Positions 27,444 to 38,630 of a stretch of 64,000 nt of DNA are shown one piece after another. This stretch comes from Thiospirochaeta perfilievii (GTDB taxonomy: Bacteria > Spirochaetota > Spirochaetia > DSM-2461), in NCBI RefSeq assembly GCF_008329945.1, contig NZ_CP035807.1, positions 682,001 through 746,000 on the forward strand, given 5' to 3'. The notes under the pieces are model-generated. The model saw only the letters and a list, made by a program, of their open reading frames with translations. It was not told where the DNA came from and did no database searches. Made by a program: the position numbers and the translations under genes. Numbering within the stretch: the stretch's first letter is position 1; every line of letters begins with the position of its first letter.

Positions 27444-28430
27444 TTAGGGCAATGTCGATAGAATCTTGGAAATTAGTTCTATACCCTTCTTTTTCATAGA
27501 TAACGACAGAGGAATAAGTAACGTCCTACTTGTTAAAGATTTTGCATTACAACATTTAAGACCTCTAATATTTCTAATTATTGAATCTAAATATCCTCTC
27601 TGTGTCTCTAATCCATTATTTTTACAATAGTGCTGGATCTCCTTCAACGACTTTTTAACAATTACAGGAAAAGAGCTATAGATAGTAGTATCCCCACTAT
27701 CAAAGGTGTAGTATCCAGATTTTAGTATTGAGTTTTTATATGCTTCAATAACATGTATACGTCTCTCTTGAAAATGTTCTAAGTCATTAATTAATGAGAT
27801 TGCCAAAGAGGCATTTAATCCTGAAAGGATTAGGTGTGGATTATGCTTAAGGTAGTTATCAATATATTTTGTTTCATGATTTGTAAAAAAAATAGCTCCA
27901 CCTAAGGAGTTAACTATTAAATCTTCTTCAAGTGATATTATAGTGTAGTCACTATTAAAGTTTATGCTATCCATATTAACATCTAACCCAATACCACACA
28001 ATAAAATATCTATAACAGGAACCCCTAAATCTTTAAGATATGATGTATCAATATATGTGTACGTAGATGTATTTATTATTAACACAGTTTTATCCCTAAG
28101 ATTATTATTATATGAATCAAATTCTACTAAACCTGTTTCTAAGGATACATCTAATACAATAGGAGTAAACCCTTTTTCAATAATAACCCTATATAGAGAT
28201 ACTGGAGCTAATGCAGAGATCATTATCTCTCCACCTTTAAGTTCTAGTTTTTCTAAAAAGATCCTAAAGGCAGACTCATAATCTCTTAAAAGTTTCACAT
28301 TATGTTTATCATAGTTTTTTTTAATTAATTTAGACAACTCACCTACAGCATCAAAGTCATCTTCGACTAAATAAGTGAGTAGTGAGTCCATCTCTTTTCT
28401 TCTGAAATATTTTTTACTTACTTCTATCAA
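27444..28430 (-). CDS. DegT/DnrJ-like fold protein, probably lacking PLP catalysis
   Basis: A 328-residue protein with the general plan of fold-type I PLP enzymes of the DegT/DnrJ/EryC1/StrS family: a GGEIMISALAPVSLYRVIIEKGFTPIVLDV segment near 66-95, a VPVIDILLCGIG strand, and TIISLEEDLIVNSLGGAIFFT near 184-204. That last segment aligns with the family stretch that normally carries the PLP lysine followed by GEGG, but it has Glu/Asp in place of Lys. It is probably not an aminotransferase. The start overlaps the cheW stop by 4 nt, so it is co-translated with cheW. Confidence 0.6.
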   Translation of the reverse strand: MIEVSKKYFRRKEMDSLLTYLVEDDFDAVGELSKLIKKNYDKHNVKLLRDYESAFRIFLEKLELKGGEIMISALAPVSLYRVIIEKGFTPIVLDVSLETGLVEFDSYNNNLRDKTVLIINTSTYTYIDTSYLKDLGVPVIDILLCGIGLDVNMDSINFNSDYTIISLEEDLIVNSLGGAIFFTNHETKYIDNYLKHNPHLILSGLNASLAISLINDLEHFQERRIHVIEAYKNSILKSGYYTFDSGDTTIYSSFPVIVKKSLKEIQHYCKNNGLETQRGYLDSIIRNIRGLKCCNAKSLTSRTLLIPLSLSMKKKGIELISKILSTLP

Positions 28431-28930
28431 AGGTTTCCTAAGTCTATATTTTTAAGTTCGCCTCTACTAAAAAGTCTCCTAGTATCTAGAATAACCAAAT
28501 ATCCATCTTCTTCATTAACAACACCATGAATATACTCACTTCCTATACCAGAAACAATTTGTGGTGGTGGCTGAATATTTCTCTTATCAACTGTAACTAC
28601 TTTTAAAATTTTATCAATAATTATACCGATATCCATATTATTAATATTAATTATTATAAATCCACTTAGGAGTTTTTCTTCTTCAGTTAGTTCTTTTTTT
28701 TCAAAATGAAACCTTTTTTGCAGATTAATTACAGGAATAATAGCCCCTCTTAAATTAAAGAGACCTTCCACATATACCGGAGCATTAGGAATAGGTCTAA
28801 CGTCTTCAATACCATTAATCTGTTTAACATCCATTATATCAATACCATATCTCTCTTTCCCTAATTGGAAAGTAACAAGCTGTAGCGTATGATCTTCTAC
28901 AACCTCTTTTTTACTTTGACCTAATATCAC
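28427..28930 (-). CDS. cheW: Chemotaxis coupling protein CheW
   Basis: CheW links chemoreceptors to the CheA kinase. The 167-residue protein is one CheW domain: LVTFQLGKERYGIDIMDVKQI (about 18-38), NLRGAIIPVINLQKRF and the GIIIDKILKVV and GYLVILDTRRLF strands. The start is GTG 28930 behind GGAG. A promoter lies just upstream. It is separate from any che operon here, but the motility genes lie in the same chromosomal region. Confidence 0.95.
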   Translation of the reverse strand: MILGQSKKEVVEDHTLQLVTFQLGKERYGIDIMDVKQINGIEDVRPIPNAPVYVEGLFNLRGAIIPVINLQKRFHFEKKELTEEEKLLSGFIIININNMDIGIIIDKILKVVTVDKRNIQPPPQIVSGIGSEYIHGVVNEEDGYLVILDTRRLFSRGELKNIDLGNL

Positions 28931-28951
28931 AACAAATCTCCTACATATTAC

Positions 28952-28979
28952 ATTCTAATAAAAATTATTAATTTTTCAA
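28952..28979 (-). promoter_or_regulatory. Promoter of cheW
   Basis: TTGAAA (28974-28979) and TAGAAT (28952-28957) at 16-bp spacing on the minus strand; five of six bases match in each hexamer. It lies 21-49 nt before the cheW start. Confidence 0.6.
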
Positions 28980-28992
28980 GGCATTATTATTA

Positions 28993-29619
28993 TTATATAC
29001 CTTTACAAAGTTTTTTTACAGAAATATATAATTTTTTACACGCTTCACTCTTATTATTTTTAAAATCCTTAAATGTATTTTCATCACAGTTGTCAGTAAT
29101 AACTCTTTTTGAAAAACAAGGAATTTTTAATTTATTACAAACTTCAAAAACTGAGGATGTTTCCCAACTTACTACAGAACAGCCCCTATCTACCAATAGA
29201 TTTCTTTTTTTAGGGTCACTGACACTATCCTCAATAGATGCATTAATATAATCATCAAACTCCAAATTATTAAAAATAGTTAATAAACCTTCTTTCTTAA
29301 TACTATATTTTTTTCCAACTGTCTCATAATTGTAAAACTCCAATGACCTATTTATAGTTACAATATCTAGGGGATGAAGTTTATTATTAAGTGATCCACA
29401 TGTACCTGTATCTATAACAACTAAATCTTTTAAATTTAAGAGGTTTTCATAAAGATTAATCAATGTATTAACTTTTCCAAGACCTGTATAGATTAGTGTT
29501 ACATGGTCTTTTTTAGCAACTCTTGGTAGATCGCCCTTTAATGTCTCTTCTCTTAAACCTAACTCATTTTTTGCTGAATTAAACTCAAAAGGCAAAGCAC
29601 ATGTAATTACTATTTCCAC
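28993..29619 (-). CDS. Nucleoside phosphorylase/MTA-SAH nucleosidase-like protein
   Basis: A 208-residue protein of the PNP/UDP phosphorylase superfamily: an ITCALPFEFNSAK start, TGLGKVNTL (about 45-53), DTGTCGSL (about 69-76), and SWETSSVFEVCNKLKIPCFSKRVITDNCDE near 149-178. In MTA/SAH nucleosidases the matching stretch has M-E-x-A and an R-x-I-S-D aspartate. Here Glu and Asp are kept but their surroundings differ, so substrate is uncertain. It lies 2 nt after an orphan gene. Confidence 0.65.
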   Translation of the reverse strand: MEIVITCALPFEFNSAKNELGLREETLKGDLPRVAKKDHVTLIYTGLGKVNTLINLYENLLNLKDLVVIDTGTCGSLNNKLHPLDIVTINRSLEFYNYETVGKKYSIKKEGLLTIFNNLEFDDYINASIEDSVSDPKKRNLLVDRGCSVVSWETSSVFEVCNKLKIPCFSKRVITDNCDENTFKDFKNNKSEACKKLYISVKKLCKGI

Positions 29620-29621
29620 TT

Positions 29622-30071
29622 TTAATTACTTATCTTTAAACCATACTCTTTTGTAAGTAAGTCTAAATCTTTGTTAAGTTTTTTTAGTTTATCAGTTGTT
29701 AAGTGACCTGTAAGATTTTTTTGAAAATATAAAAACTCTAATTCAAAGTTCAATCCTAACTCACTATTTAGCATTTGTATAAACTCCTCCTCAAAATCAT
29801 CTGTTTCATTAGAATCTAGGAGAATCCTATTATTATTCCCTTTAATAAAAATAGCTACAGAGTTTATTCTATTTATCTCAAGTATTTCATCATTTTGGAA
29901 GTAGTACTTAACATCTCCACAATTCTCAATAAAATCCTGTGAATGCTCAGTTACAACACCATTTTCATCTAATAATCGAGACTCTGTCTTTACAACTTTT
30001 TTAACACTATTATCCAGGATATAGTTATGTACAGCCCGTTTCTTAGTAAAATCTGAAAAATTTACTTTCAT
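29622..30071 (-). CDS. Hypothetical protein
   Basis: A 149-residue acidic soluble protein without signal peptide or recognised domain. It lies 2 nt upstream of the nucleosidase-like gene in the same direction, so the two probably share an mRNA. Nothing in the sequence suggests a function. Confidence 0.55.
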   Translation of the reverse strand: MKVNFSDFTKKRAVHNYILDNSVKKVVKTESRLLDENGVVTEHSQDFIENCGDVKYYFQNDEILEINRINSVAIFIKGNNNRILLDSNETDDFEEEFIQMLNSELGLNFELEFLYFQKNLTGHLTTDKLKKLNKDLDLLTKEYGLKISN

Positions 30072-30189
30072 ACTACCCTCTTAACTTTATTATATATCTC
30101 ACAATTCAAGAATGGAAGTATTTATGAGTATTAAATAGGGGTAAGTGTAATTATTACAGTTGAGTTTTATAATATTAGAATGGATATCA

Positions 30190-30845
30190 ATAAATCTACA
30201 GCCTAGGAACTAAATACAGTGCAATTAGCCTACTCTCCCACTCAAAACATTTCGATCAGAAATTGTTTTGCTTAACTAGGAGATTGATATGGAACTTAAT
30301 ATATTATTTGCATGACTGGATTGAATTGGCATTGTACCATCGAGATGGAACTGCGTTAGTTCATGTTAAACAAAACGTGTTGATTAAAAAAAGAAAATTA
30401 ATAAAAAAAAGTCTAGCGTATGAACCTAATTGCAGTGCAATTAGCCTACTCTCCCACTCAAAACATTTCGATCAGAAATTGTTTTGCTAAACTAGGAGAT
30501 TGATATGGAACTTAATATATTATTTGCATGACTGGATTGAATTGGCATTGTACCATCGAGATGGAACTGCGTTAGTTCATGTTAAACAAAACGTGTTGAT
30601 TAAAAAAAGAAAATTAATAAAAAAAAGTCTAGCGTATGAACCTAATTGCAGTGCAATTAGCCTACTCTCCCACTCAAAACATTTCGATCAGAAATTGTTT
30701 TGCTAAACTAGGAGATTGATATGGAACTTAATATATTATTTGCATGACTGGATTGAATTGGCATTGTACCATCGAGATGGTACTGCGATAGTGGGGAAAT
30801 CCTAATACAGATACATGGTAAATAAAACTATTATAAATAAAAAAA
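30190..30845. repeat. Tandem array of 216-bp repeats bearing 5S rRNA 3'-end copies
   Basis: Anchoring on CCTACTCTCCCACT, copies begin at 30229, 30445 and 30661, exactly 216 bp apart. The first two full units differ at one base. The third drifts after about 30785 and runs into the true 5S gene. A degenerate edge precedes copy 1 (30190-30228). Each unit holds, on the minus strand, the 5S-like AGTGGGAGAGTAGG, a short insert containing a palindrome (AATTGCA-G-TGCAATT), then GCTAGAC followed by a T run like the end of the true 5S. Each also has an imperfect hairpin (CAAAACATTTC / GAAATTGTTTTG) and GTACCATC-GA-GATG. The whole 30072-30845 stretch contains no gene I would call. Confidence 0.9.
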
Positions 30846-30955
30846 GTCTAGCGATCACCTACTCTCCCACTAACGCAGTACCATCGGCGCAACTTGGCTT
30901 AACTTCCGTGTTCGGTATGGGAACGGGTGTGGCCCAAGTGCTATCATCACTAGAC
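30846..30955 (-). rRNA. rrf: 5S ribosomal RNA
   Basis: On the minus strand the gene reads GTCTAGTGATGATAGCAC at the 5' end, contains CCGTTCCCATACCGAACACG and ends in GCTAGAC. The termini pair as helix I. A run of seven T follows the 3' end directly, so helix I plus the T run could serve as the operon terminator. Length is about 110 nt; ends are estimated to within a few bases. Confidence 0.97.
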
Positions 30956-31024
30956 AAAAATTTTAATTAAAAACTCTTAAAAAAAGTGTTTAATTAAAAC
31001 AACTTAAGAAAACTTAAGTTTATT

Positions 31025-31108
31025 TTAAATAACGCTGGAGTTAAGTTATTCTACTTATTTATACTCCGTTATTTCCCGAAGGTAAATAACTAAATAGGGT
31101 ATAAAAAT
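31025..31108 (-). other. 23S-5S spacer: hairpin and 3' half of the 23S processing stem
   Basis: Bases 31025-31076 contain a long hairpin (AAATAACG..GGAGT with ACTCCGTTATTT). Bases 31088-31108 are complementary, within the same transcript, to 34201-34226 on the other side of 23S (12 + 9 pairs around a small bulge). This is the expected RNase III processing stem of the 23S precursor. No tRNA lies in this spacer. Confidence 0.65.
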
Positions 31109-31134
31109 CATATCCAGTTAAGGAAAATAAAAAT

Positions 31135-34104
<2,970 letters not shown>

Positions 34105-34578
34105 ATATATTTTGCTAGCAAAATATAGTCGACAGAAGTTTCAAAGAAACTTCGATAGACATATTGTTCCTATCAAAAATATTTGTGCTTTCACACTATA
34201 ATTTTTATACCCTTCGCTATTTAGTTGTAAACGTAGTTTACAACACCGTCAGAAGTTTCGAAGAAACTTTGAGAGGTTGCCAACTATGCTATTTTGCCTT
34301 TCAATGATTAAAAACAATCAATGTAAGGCAAGTCAAACATTTCTAATAGAAAAGTTTGATATTTAAGCCACTGGAATCGAACCAGAACAATACTCACCAA
34401 AGACTTAACTGTCACGAGGACAAATATAAAAATAGAAGGAGGAAGAAATACTAACCTATTGTACTGCAGTTTTACTTTACAAGAGTTACCTCTCTTGAAT
34501 GTCTTTTACCCAAGACATTTAGGGTTTAAAGATAAATCTTTAAGGTACTTAGTAAAAACTAAGCTTCCCTTTCTCGTA
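34105..34578 (-). other. 16S-23S internal spacer, rich in hairpins, no intact tRNA
   Basis: The 474-nt spacer holds a perfect 22-bp palindrome at 34106-34127 next to the 23S 5' end, GAAGTTTC/GAAACTTC-type hairpins near 34134 and 34252, the 23S processing-stem half at 34201-34226, a perfect GTTGTAAAC/GTTTACAAC hairpin near 34225-34245, two longer imperfect hairpins at about 34297-34356, and the 16S processing-stem half at 34431-34451. At 34371-34385 a tRNA T-arm-like CTGGTTCGATTCCAG occurs, but no complete tRNA cloverleaf can be folded around it. Confidence 0.75.
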
Positions 34579-36119
<1,541 letters not shown>

Positions 36120-36331
36120 TATGTTTACTAACCGAAGTTAGTAATAACTAAGTTGATCTTTATACTCAAGGTTTTAATTAACATTAAATGTTAAAAGTAT
36201 TTCTTCCCTTCTCTATTACTAATGTAAACATGATACTACAAAGTAGCTCATGCCTTAACAACTAATAAAAGTTATTAAGTTTTTCGTCTCAACAGACTCT
36301 TAAGTTAGAGTTACTGTTGCAACGCTCGATG
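36120..36331 (-). other. rRNA operon leader with 16S processing stem
   Basis: The roughly 205-nt transcribed leader carries two perfect hairpins (TTACTAAC-cgaa-GTTAGTAA at 36125-36144 and TTAACAT-taa-ATGTTAA at 36177-36193). At 36197-36217 it holds a 21-nt segment complementary, with few mismatches, to 34431-34451 beyond the 16S 3' end. That pair is the expected RNase III stalk for 16S maturation. No coding region is evident. Confidence 0.6.
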
Positions 36332-36360
36332 AATATACCAACTCACATTTTTTTTGTCAA
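36332..36360 (-). promoter_or_regulatory. rRNA operon promoter
   Basis: Perfect -35 TTGACA (36355-36360) and -10 TATATT (36332-36337) at 17-bp spacing on the minus strand. The upstream 25 bp are almost pure A/T, like an UP element, and lie directly against the oadA stop codon at 36384. There is no room for an oadA terminator between them, so oadA transcripts may read into the rRNA operon. Confidence 0.85.
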
Positions 36361-36383
36361 TAAACATTTCAAAAAAAATATAA

Positions 36384-38285
36384 TTATTCTATAGATACTA
36401 ATACATCACCTTTTGCTACACTATCTGCTGTTGAAAAATGAATCTCTTTAATTACACCGTCTATAGCAGCTTCTAGATTATTCATCATTTTCATCGCTTC
36501 TAAAACAACAACAACATCACCTTTTTTAACTTCGTCCCCAACTTCCTTTTTGTATTCAACAATCATTCCAGGAATTGGAGCTACAATTGATTTAGGATCT
36601 GCGACAACACTCTCTTTTTTCTTTTTTGGAGACTTAGAAGTAGAACCACCAGCTTTTGGAACAGCAACTTGAACACTAAAGTGCTCGCCTTCAACATAAA
36701 CATCAAAACTTCTAGCATTAGCAGGAGCTTCAGCATCACCCTTCTCTTTTAATTCACCACTTACAGCTTTAGCAATAAGCTCTCTCTCCATCTCAACATC
36801 TTCTAATGTTTTAGGTTTAACATCATCAGGAGCTTTTTCATGTCCATGTTTCCAGTTTAAGAATCTTTTTCCAGTAATTGGATATAACGCACATAAAACC
36901 TCTTCATCAATATCTTTAGCTAAACCAGAAAAATCCTTTTTAACTTTAGGCATTTCAGGCTCTAAAATATCTGCAGGCCTACAAGTTATAGGCTCTTGCC
37001 CTCTTGGATAATCCTTAAGAGCTTTCTTTTGAACTTCACTATCTATTGGTAGTTCTGTTTTTCCATATAACCCATAACATAGATCCTTTACCTGTTCTGT
37101 AATCTGAGTAAACTCCTCTCCGTTTTTATCAAATAGAACATTATTTACGGTTTGAGTTCCTACTATTTGTGAAGTGGGAGTTACTAATGGTATCTGTCCT
37201 AATTTTTCTCTAACTTTTGGAAGCATTTCAAATACTTCATCAAGTTTATCTATAGAACCCATCTGCTTTAATTGATTAACAAGGTTAGATAACATTCCTC
37301 CAGGAGTTTGATGTAATATAACATCAGTATCTATAACAGAAAGTTTTGTATTATCCATTAGATGCATATATTTTGGAGTACTTTTTTCCATCTCCTTAGA
37401 GATTCTATTAAGTAGCTTTAGATCAAAACCAGTATCCCTATCAGTTCCCATAAGAGTTACAACTAATGGCTCAATTGCGGGATGGGATGTTCTATACGCA
37501 TATGGAGCCATACATGTATCAATTACATCAACTCCAGCTTCAACAGCTTTTAAAAGTGTTAAGTCACCCATTCCAGATGTAAAGTGGGAATGTAAATGAA
37601 TAGGTGTGTCTGACTGAGACTTTAATGCTTTGATTAAATTATATGCGTCATACGGAGCTAATAACCCTGCCATATCCTTAATACATATAGAGTCAACACC
37701 CATATCAACCAACTCTTTTGCTTTTTTAAGATAAAAATCTATATTATATACATCTCCACCTAATCTTAACTCAGTTAAAGTATAACATAGGGTTCCTTGA
37801 AAATGTTTACCGTTGGCTTTAATTGCCTTAGCAGCTGTTTCAAAGTTTCTAAAGTCGTGTAAAGCATCAAACATTCTAAAAATATCAATTCCATTCTCAG
37901 ATGCCCTATTAATAAAAGTATCAACAACATCATCTGCATAATTTCTATACCCAACTAAGTTTTGACCTCTTAAAAGCATTGAAAAAGGAGTTTTTGGAGC
38001 GTGTTGACGTAGAGTTTTTATTCTTTCCCATGGATCTTCATTTAAAAAACGATGCATAACATCGAAGGTTGCACCACCCCACATCTCCAAAGAATGAAAA
38101 CCTACTTCGTCCATCATCTCTGCAACAGGTATCATATCTTCAGTTCGTCCTCGGGTTGCAAAAATAGATTGGTGACCATCCCTATAAGAAACATCTTGAA
38201 CTTTAACAGGATTCTTTGCCTTCGGTCTATCTCCAGCGTAATTCATCTCTGTCATATTTAAAACGCCATGTTTATCAAATTTCAT
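36384..38285 (-). CDS. oadA: OadA-type carboxyltransferase with C-terminal biotin carrier domain
   Basis: A 633-residue protein with a pyruvate/oxaloacetate carboxyltransferase barrel (DVSYRDGHQS near 26, metal-binding HLHSHFTSG, and the KDMAG lysine), a conserved linker domain, an Ala/Lys-rich hinge (about 530-560) and a biotinyl domain with EAMKMMN near the C-terminus. The enzyme class moves CO2 between oxaloacetate/pyruvate and biotin. Start at ATG 38285, 6 nt after AAGGAG-containing sequence; an ATG 6 nt upstream is too close to that site. Two tandem 49-nt elements lie directly upstream. It is downstream of the PccB/MmdA-type gene and a 53-aa MmdE-like gene. No OadB membrane subunit or biotin carboxylase is nearby. 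Confidence 0.93.
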   Translation of the reverse strand: MKFDKHGVLNMTEMNYAGDRPKAKNPVKVQDVSYRDGHQSIFATRGRTEDMIPVAEMMDEVGFHSLEMWGGATFDVMHRFLNEDPWERIKTLRQHAPKTPFSMLLRGQNLVGYRNYADDVVDTFINRASENGIDIFRMFDALHDFRNFETAAKAIKANGKHFQGTLCYTLTELRLGGDVYNIDFYLKKAKELVDMGVDSICIKDMAGLLAPYDAYNLIKALKSQSDTPIHLHSHFTSGMGDLTLLKAVEAGVDVIDTCMAPYAYRTSHPAIEPLVVTLMGTDRDTGFDLKLLNRISKEMEKSTPKYMHLMDNTKLSVIDTDVILHQTPGGMLSNLVNQLKQMGSIDKLDEVFEMLPKVREKLGQIPLVTPTSQIVGTQTVNNVLFDKNGEEFTQITEQVKDLCYGLYGKTELPIDSEVQKKALKDYPRGQEPITCRPADILEPEMPKVKKDFSGLAKDIDEEVLCALYPITGKRFLNWKHGHEKAPDDVKPKTLEDVEMERELIAKAVSGELKEKGDAEAPANARSFDVYVEGEHFSVQVAVPKAGGSTSKSPKKKKESVVADPKSIVAPIPGMIVEYKKEVGDEVKKGDVVVVLEAMKMMNNLEAAIDGVIKEIHFSTADSVAKGDVLVSIE

Positions 38286-38291
38286 TTTCAT

Positions 38292-38389
38292 CTCCTTGGT
38301 TGCATAGGCGAGTAAGAACTTGTTCCAACCCGCAAAGTATCTCTTTGAACATAAATAGTAGTAGGAACCTGGTCCAACCCTTAAAGTAT
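38292..38389 (-). promoter_or_regulatory. Tandem 49-nt leader element of oadA, shared with fabD
   Basis: Two head-to-tail copies of exactly 49 nt each: 38341-38389 (distal) and 38292-38340 (proximal). Both begin ATACTTT and end in an A/G-rich AAAGAG or AAGGAG; in the proximal copy this is the oadA ribosome site. The proximal copy matches the proximal copy of the fabD leader (41465-41513) at 45 of 49 positions. A hairpin at positions 15-26 of the copy (GGAA-CAAG-TTCY) is kept, and GGTTG (11-15) could instead pair with CAACC (39-43) just before the ribosome site. It looks like a cis-acting RNA element; a protein operator is the alternative. Confidence 0.75.
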
Positions 38390-38459
38390 CATTTTGTCTA
38401 TAAACTAGGATCAATAAACTTTAATTTACGATCTATCTTAATTAATAGACAAAACAGCC

Positions 38460-38621
38460 TTATCTAAAGAGTTTTGTTTGGGCCATCTGTCGATTCTTCA
38501 TAATCATCTGCCTACCAGAATCTACCCAATTATTACCACTCTTTTTATTTTTTTCTTCTTCTTCTAAAAATGCCATAACTGCCATAATAGCAGCCTTTTT
38601 CATCTTTGCTCTTTTATCCAT
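38460..38621 (-). CDS. Small MmdE/OadG C-terminal-like subunit (53 aa)
   Basis: A 53-residue reading frame, ATG 38621 to TAA 38460, lying 9 nt after the PccB/MmdA-type gene and 174 nt before oadA. The protein has a Lys/Ala/Met-rich helix (AAIMAVMAFLEEEE) and a C-terminal W-V-D-S-G-R-Q-M-I-M-K-N-R stretch. The W..GR..M..R pattern resembles the C-terminal tail of OadG/MmdD subunits and the 55-aa MmdE subunit of Veillonella methylmalonyl-CoA decarboxylase. It has no membrane helix. It likely holds the carboxyltransferase and OadA-type subunits together. The ribosome site is weak. Confidence 0.7.
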   Translation of the reverse strand: MDKRAKMKKAAIMAVMAFLEEEEKNKKSGNNWVDSGRQMIMKNRQMAQTKLFR

Positions 38622-38630
38622 AACTAAACC

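Noticed and set aside
30263-30706. Two plus-strand reading frames of 75 and 68 codons in the repeat array
   Set aside because: They are open only because 216 is a multiple of three and the repeats lack stops in one frame. They read through the 5S-derived sequence and have no ribosome site. I treat them as repeat by-products.
30190-30845. CRISPR array
   Set aside because: The repeats are 216 bp, tandem and nearly identical throughout, with no short repeat/spacer alternation and no cas genes.
34365-34388. A tRNA gene in the 16S-23S spacer
   Set aside because: Only a T-arm-like 15-mer and a possible 3' acceptor are visible; no cloverleaf can be built, so it is listed as a possible relic only.
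36384-38285. Sodium-pumping oxaloacetate decarboxylase complex
   Set aside because: The alpha-type subunit is present, but no beta (membrane pump) subunit and no membrane-anchored gamma subunit lie nearby. The small neighbour has no membrane helix.
38292-38389. Leader peptide MQPRR in the oadA leader
   Set aside because: The ATG-CAA-CCA frame is part of the conserved element and is closed in oadA but continues in frame into fabD, so coding is not conserved. RNA or DNA function explains the element better.
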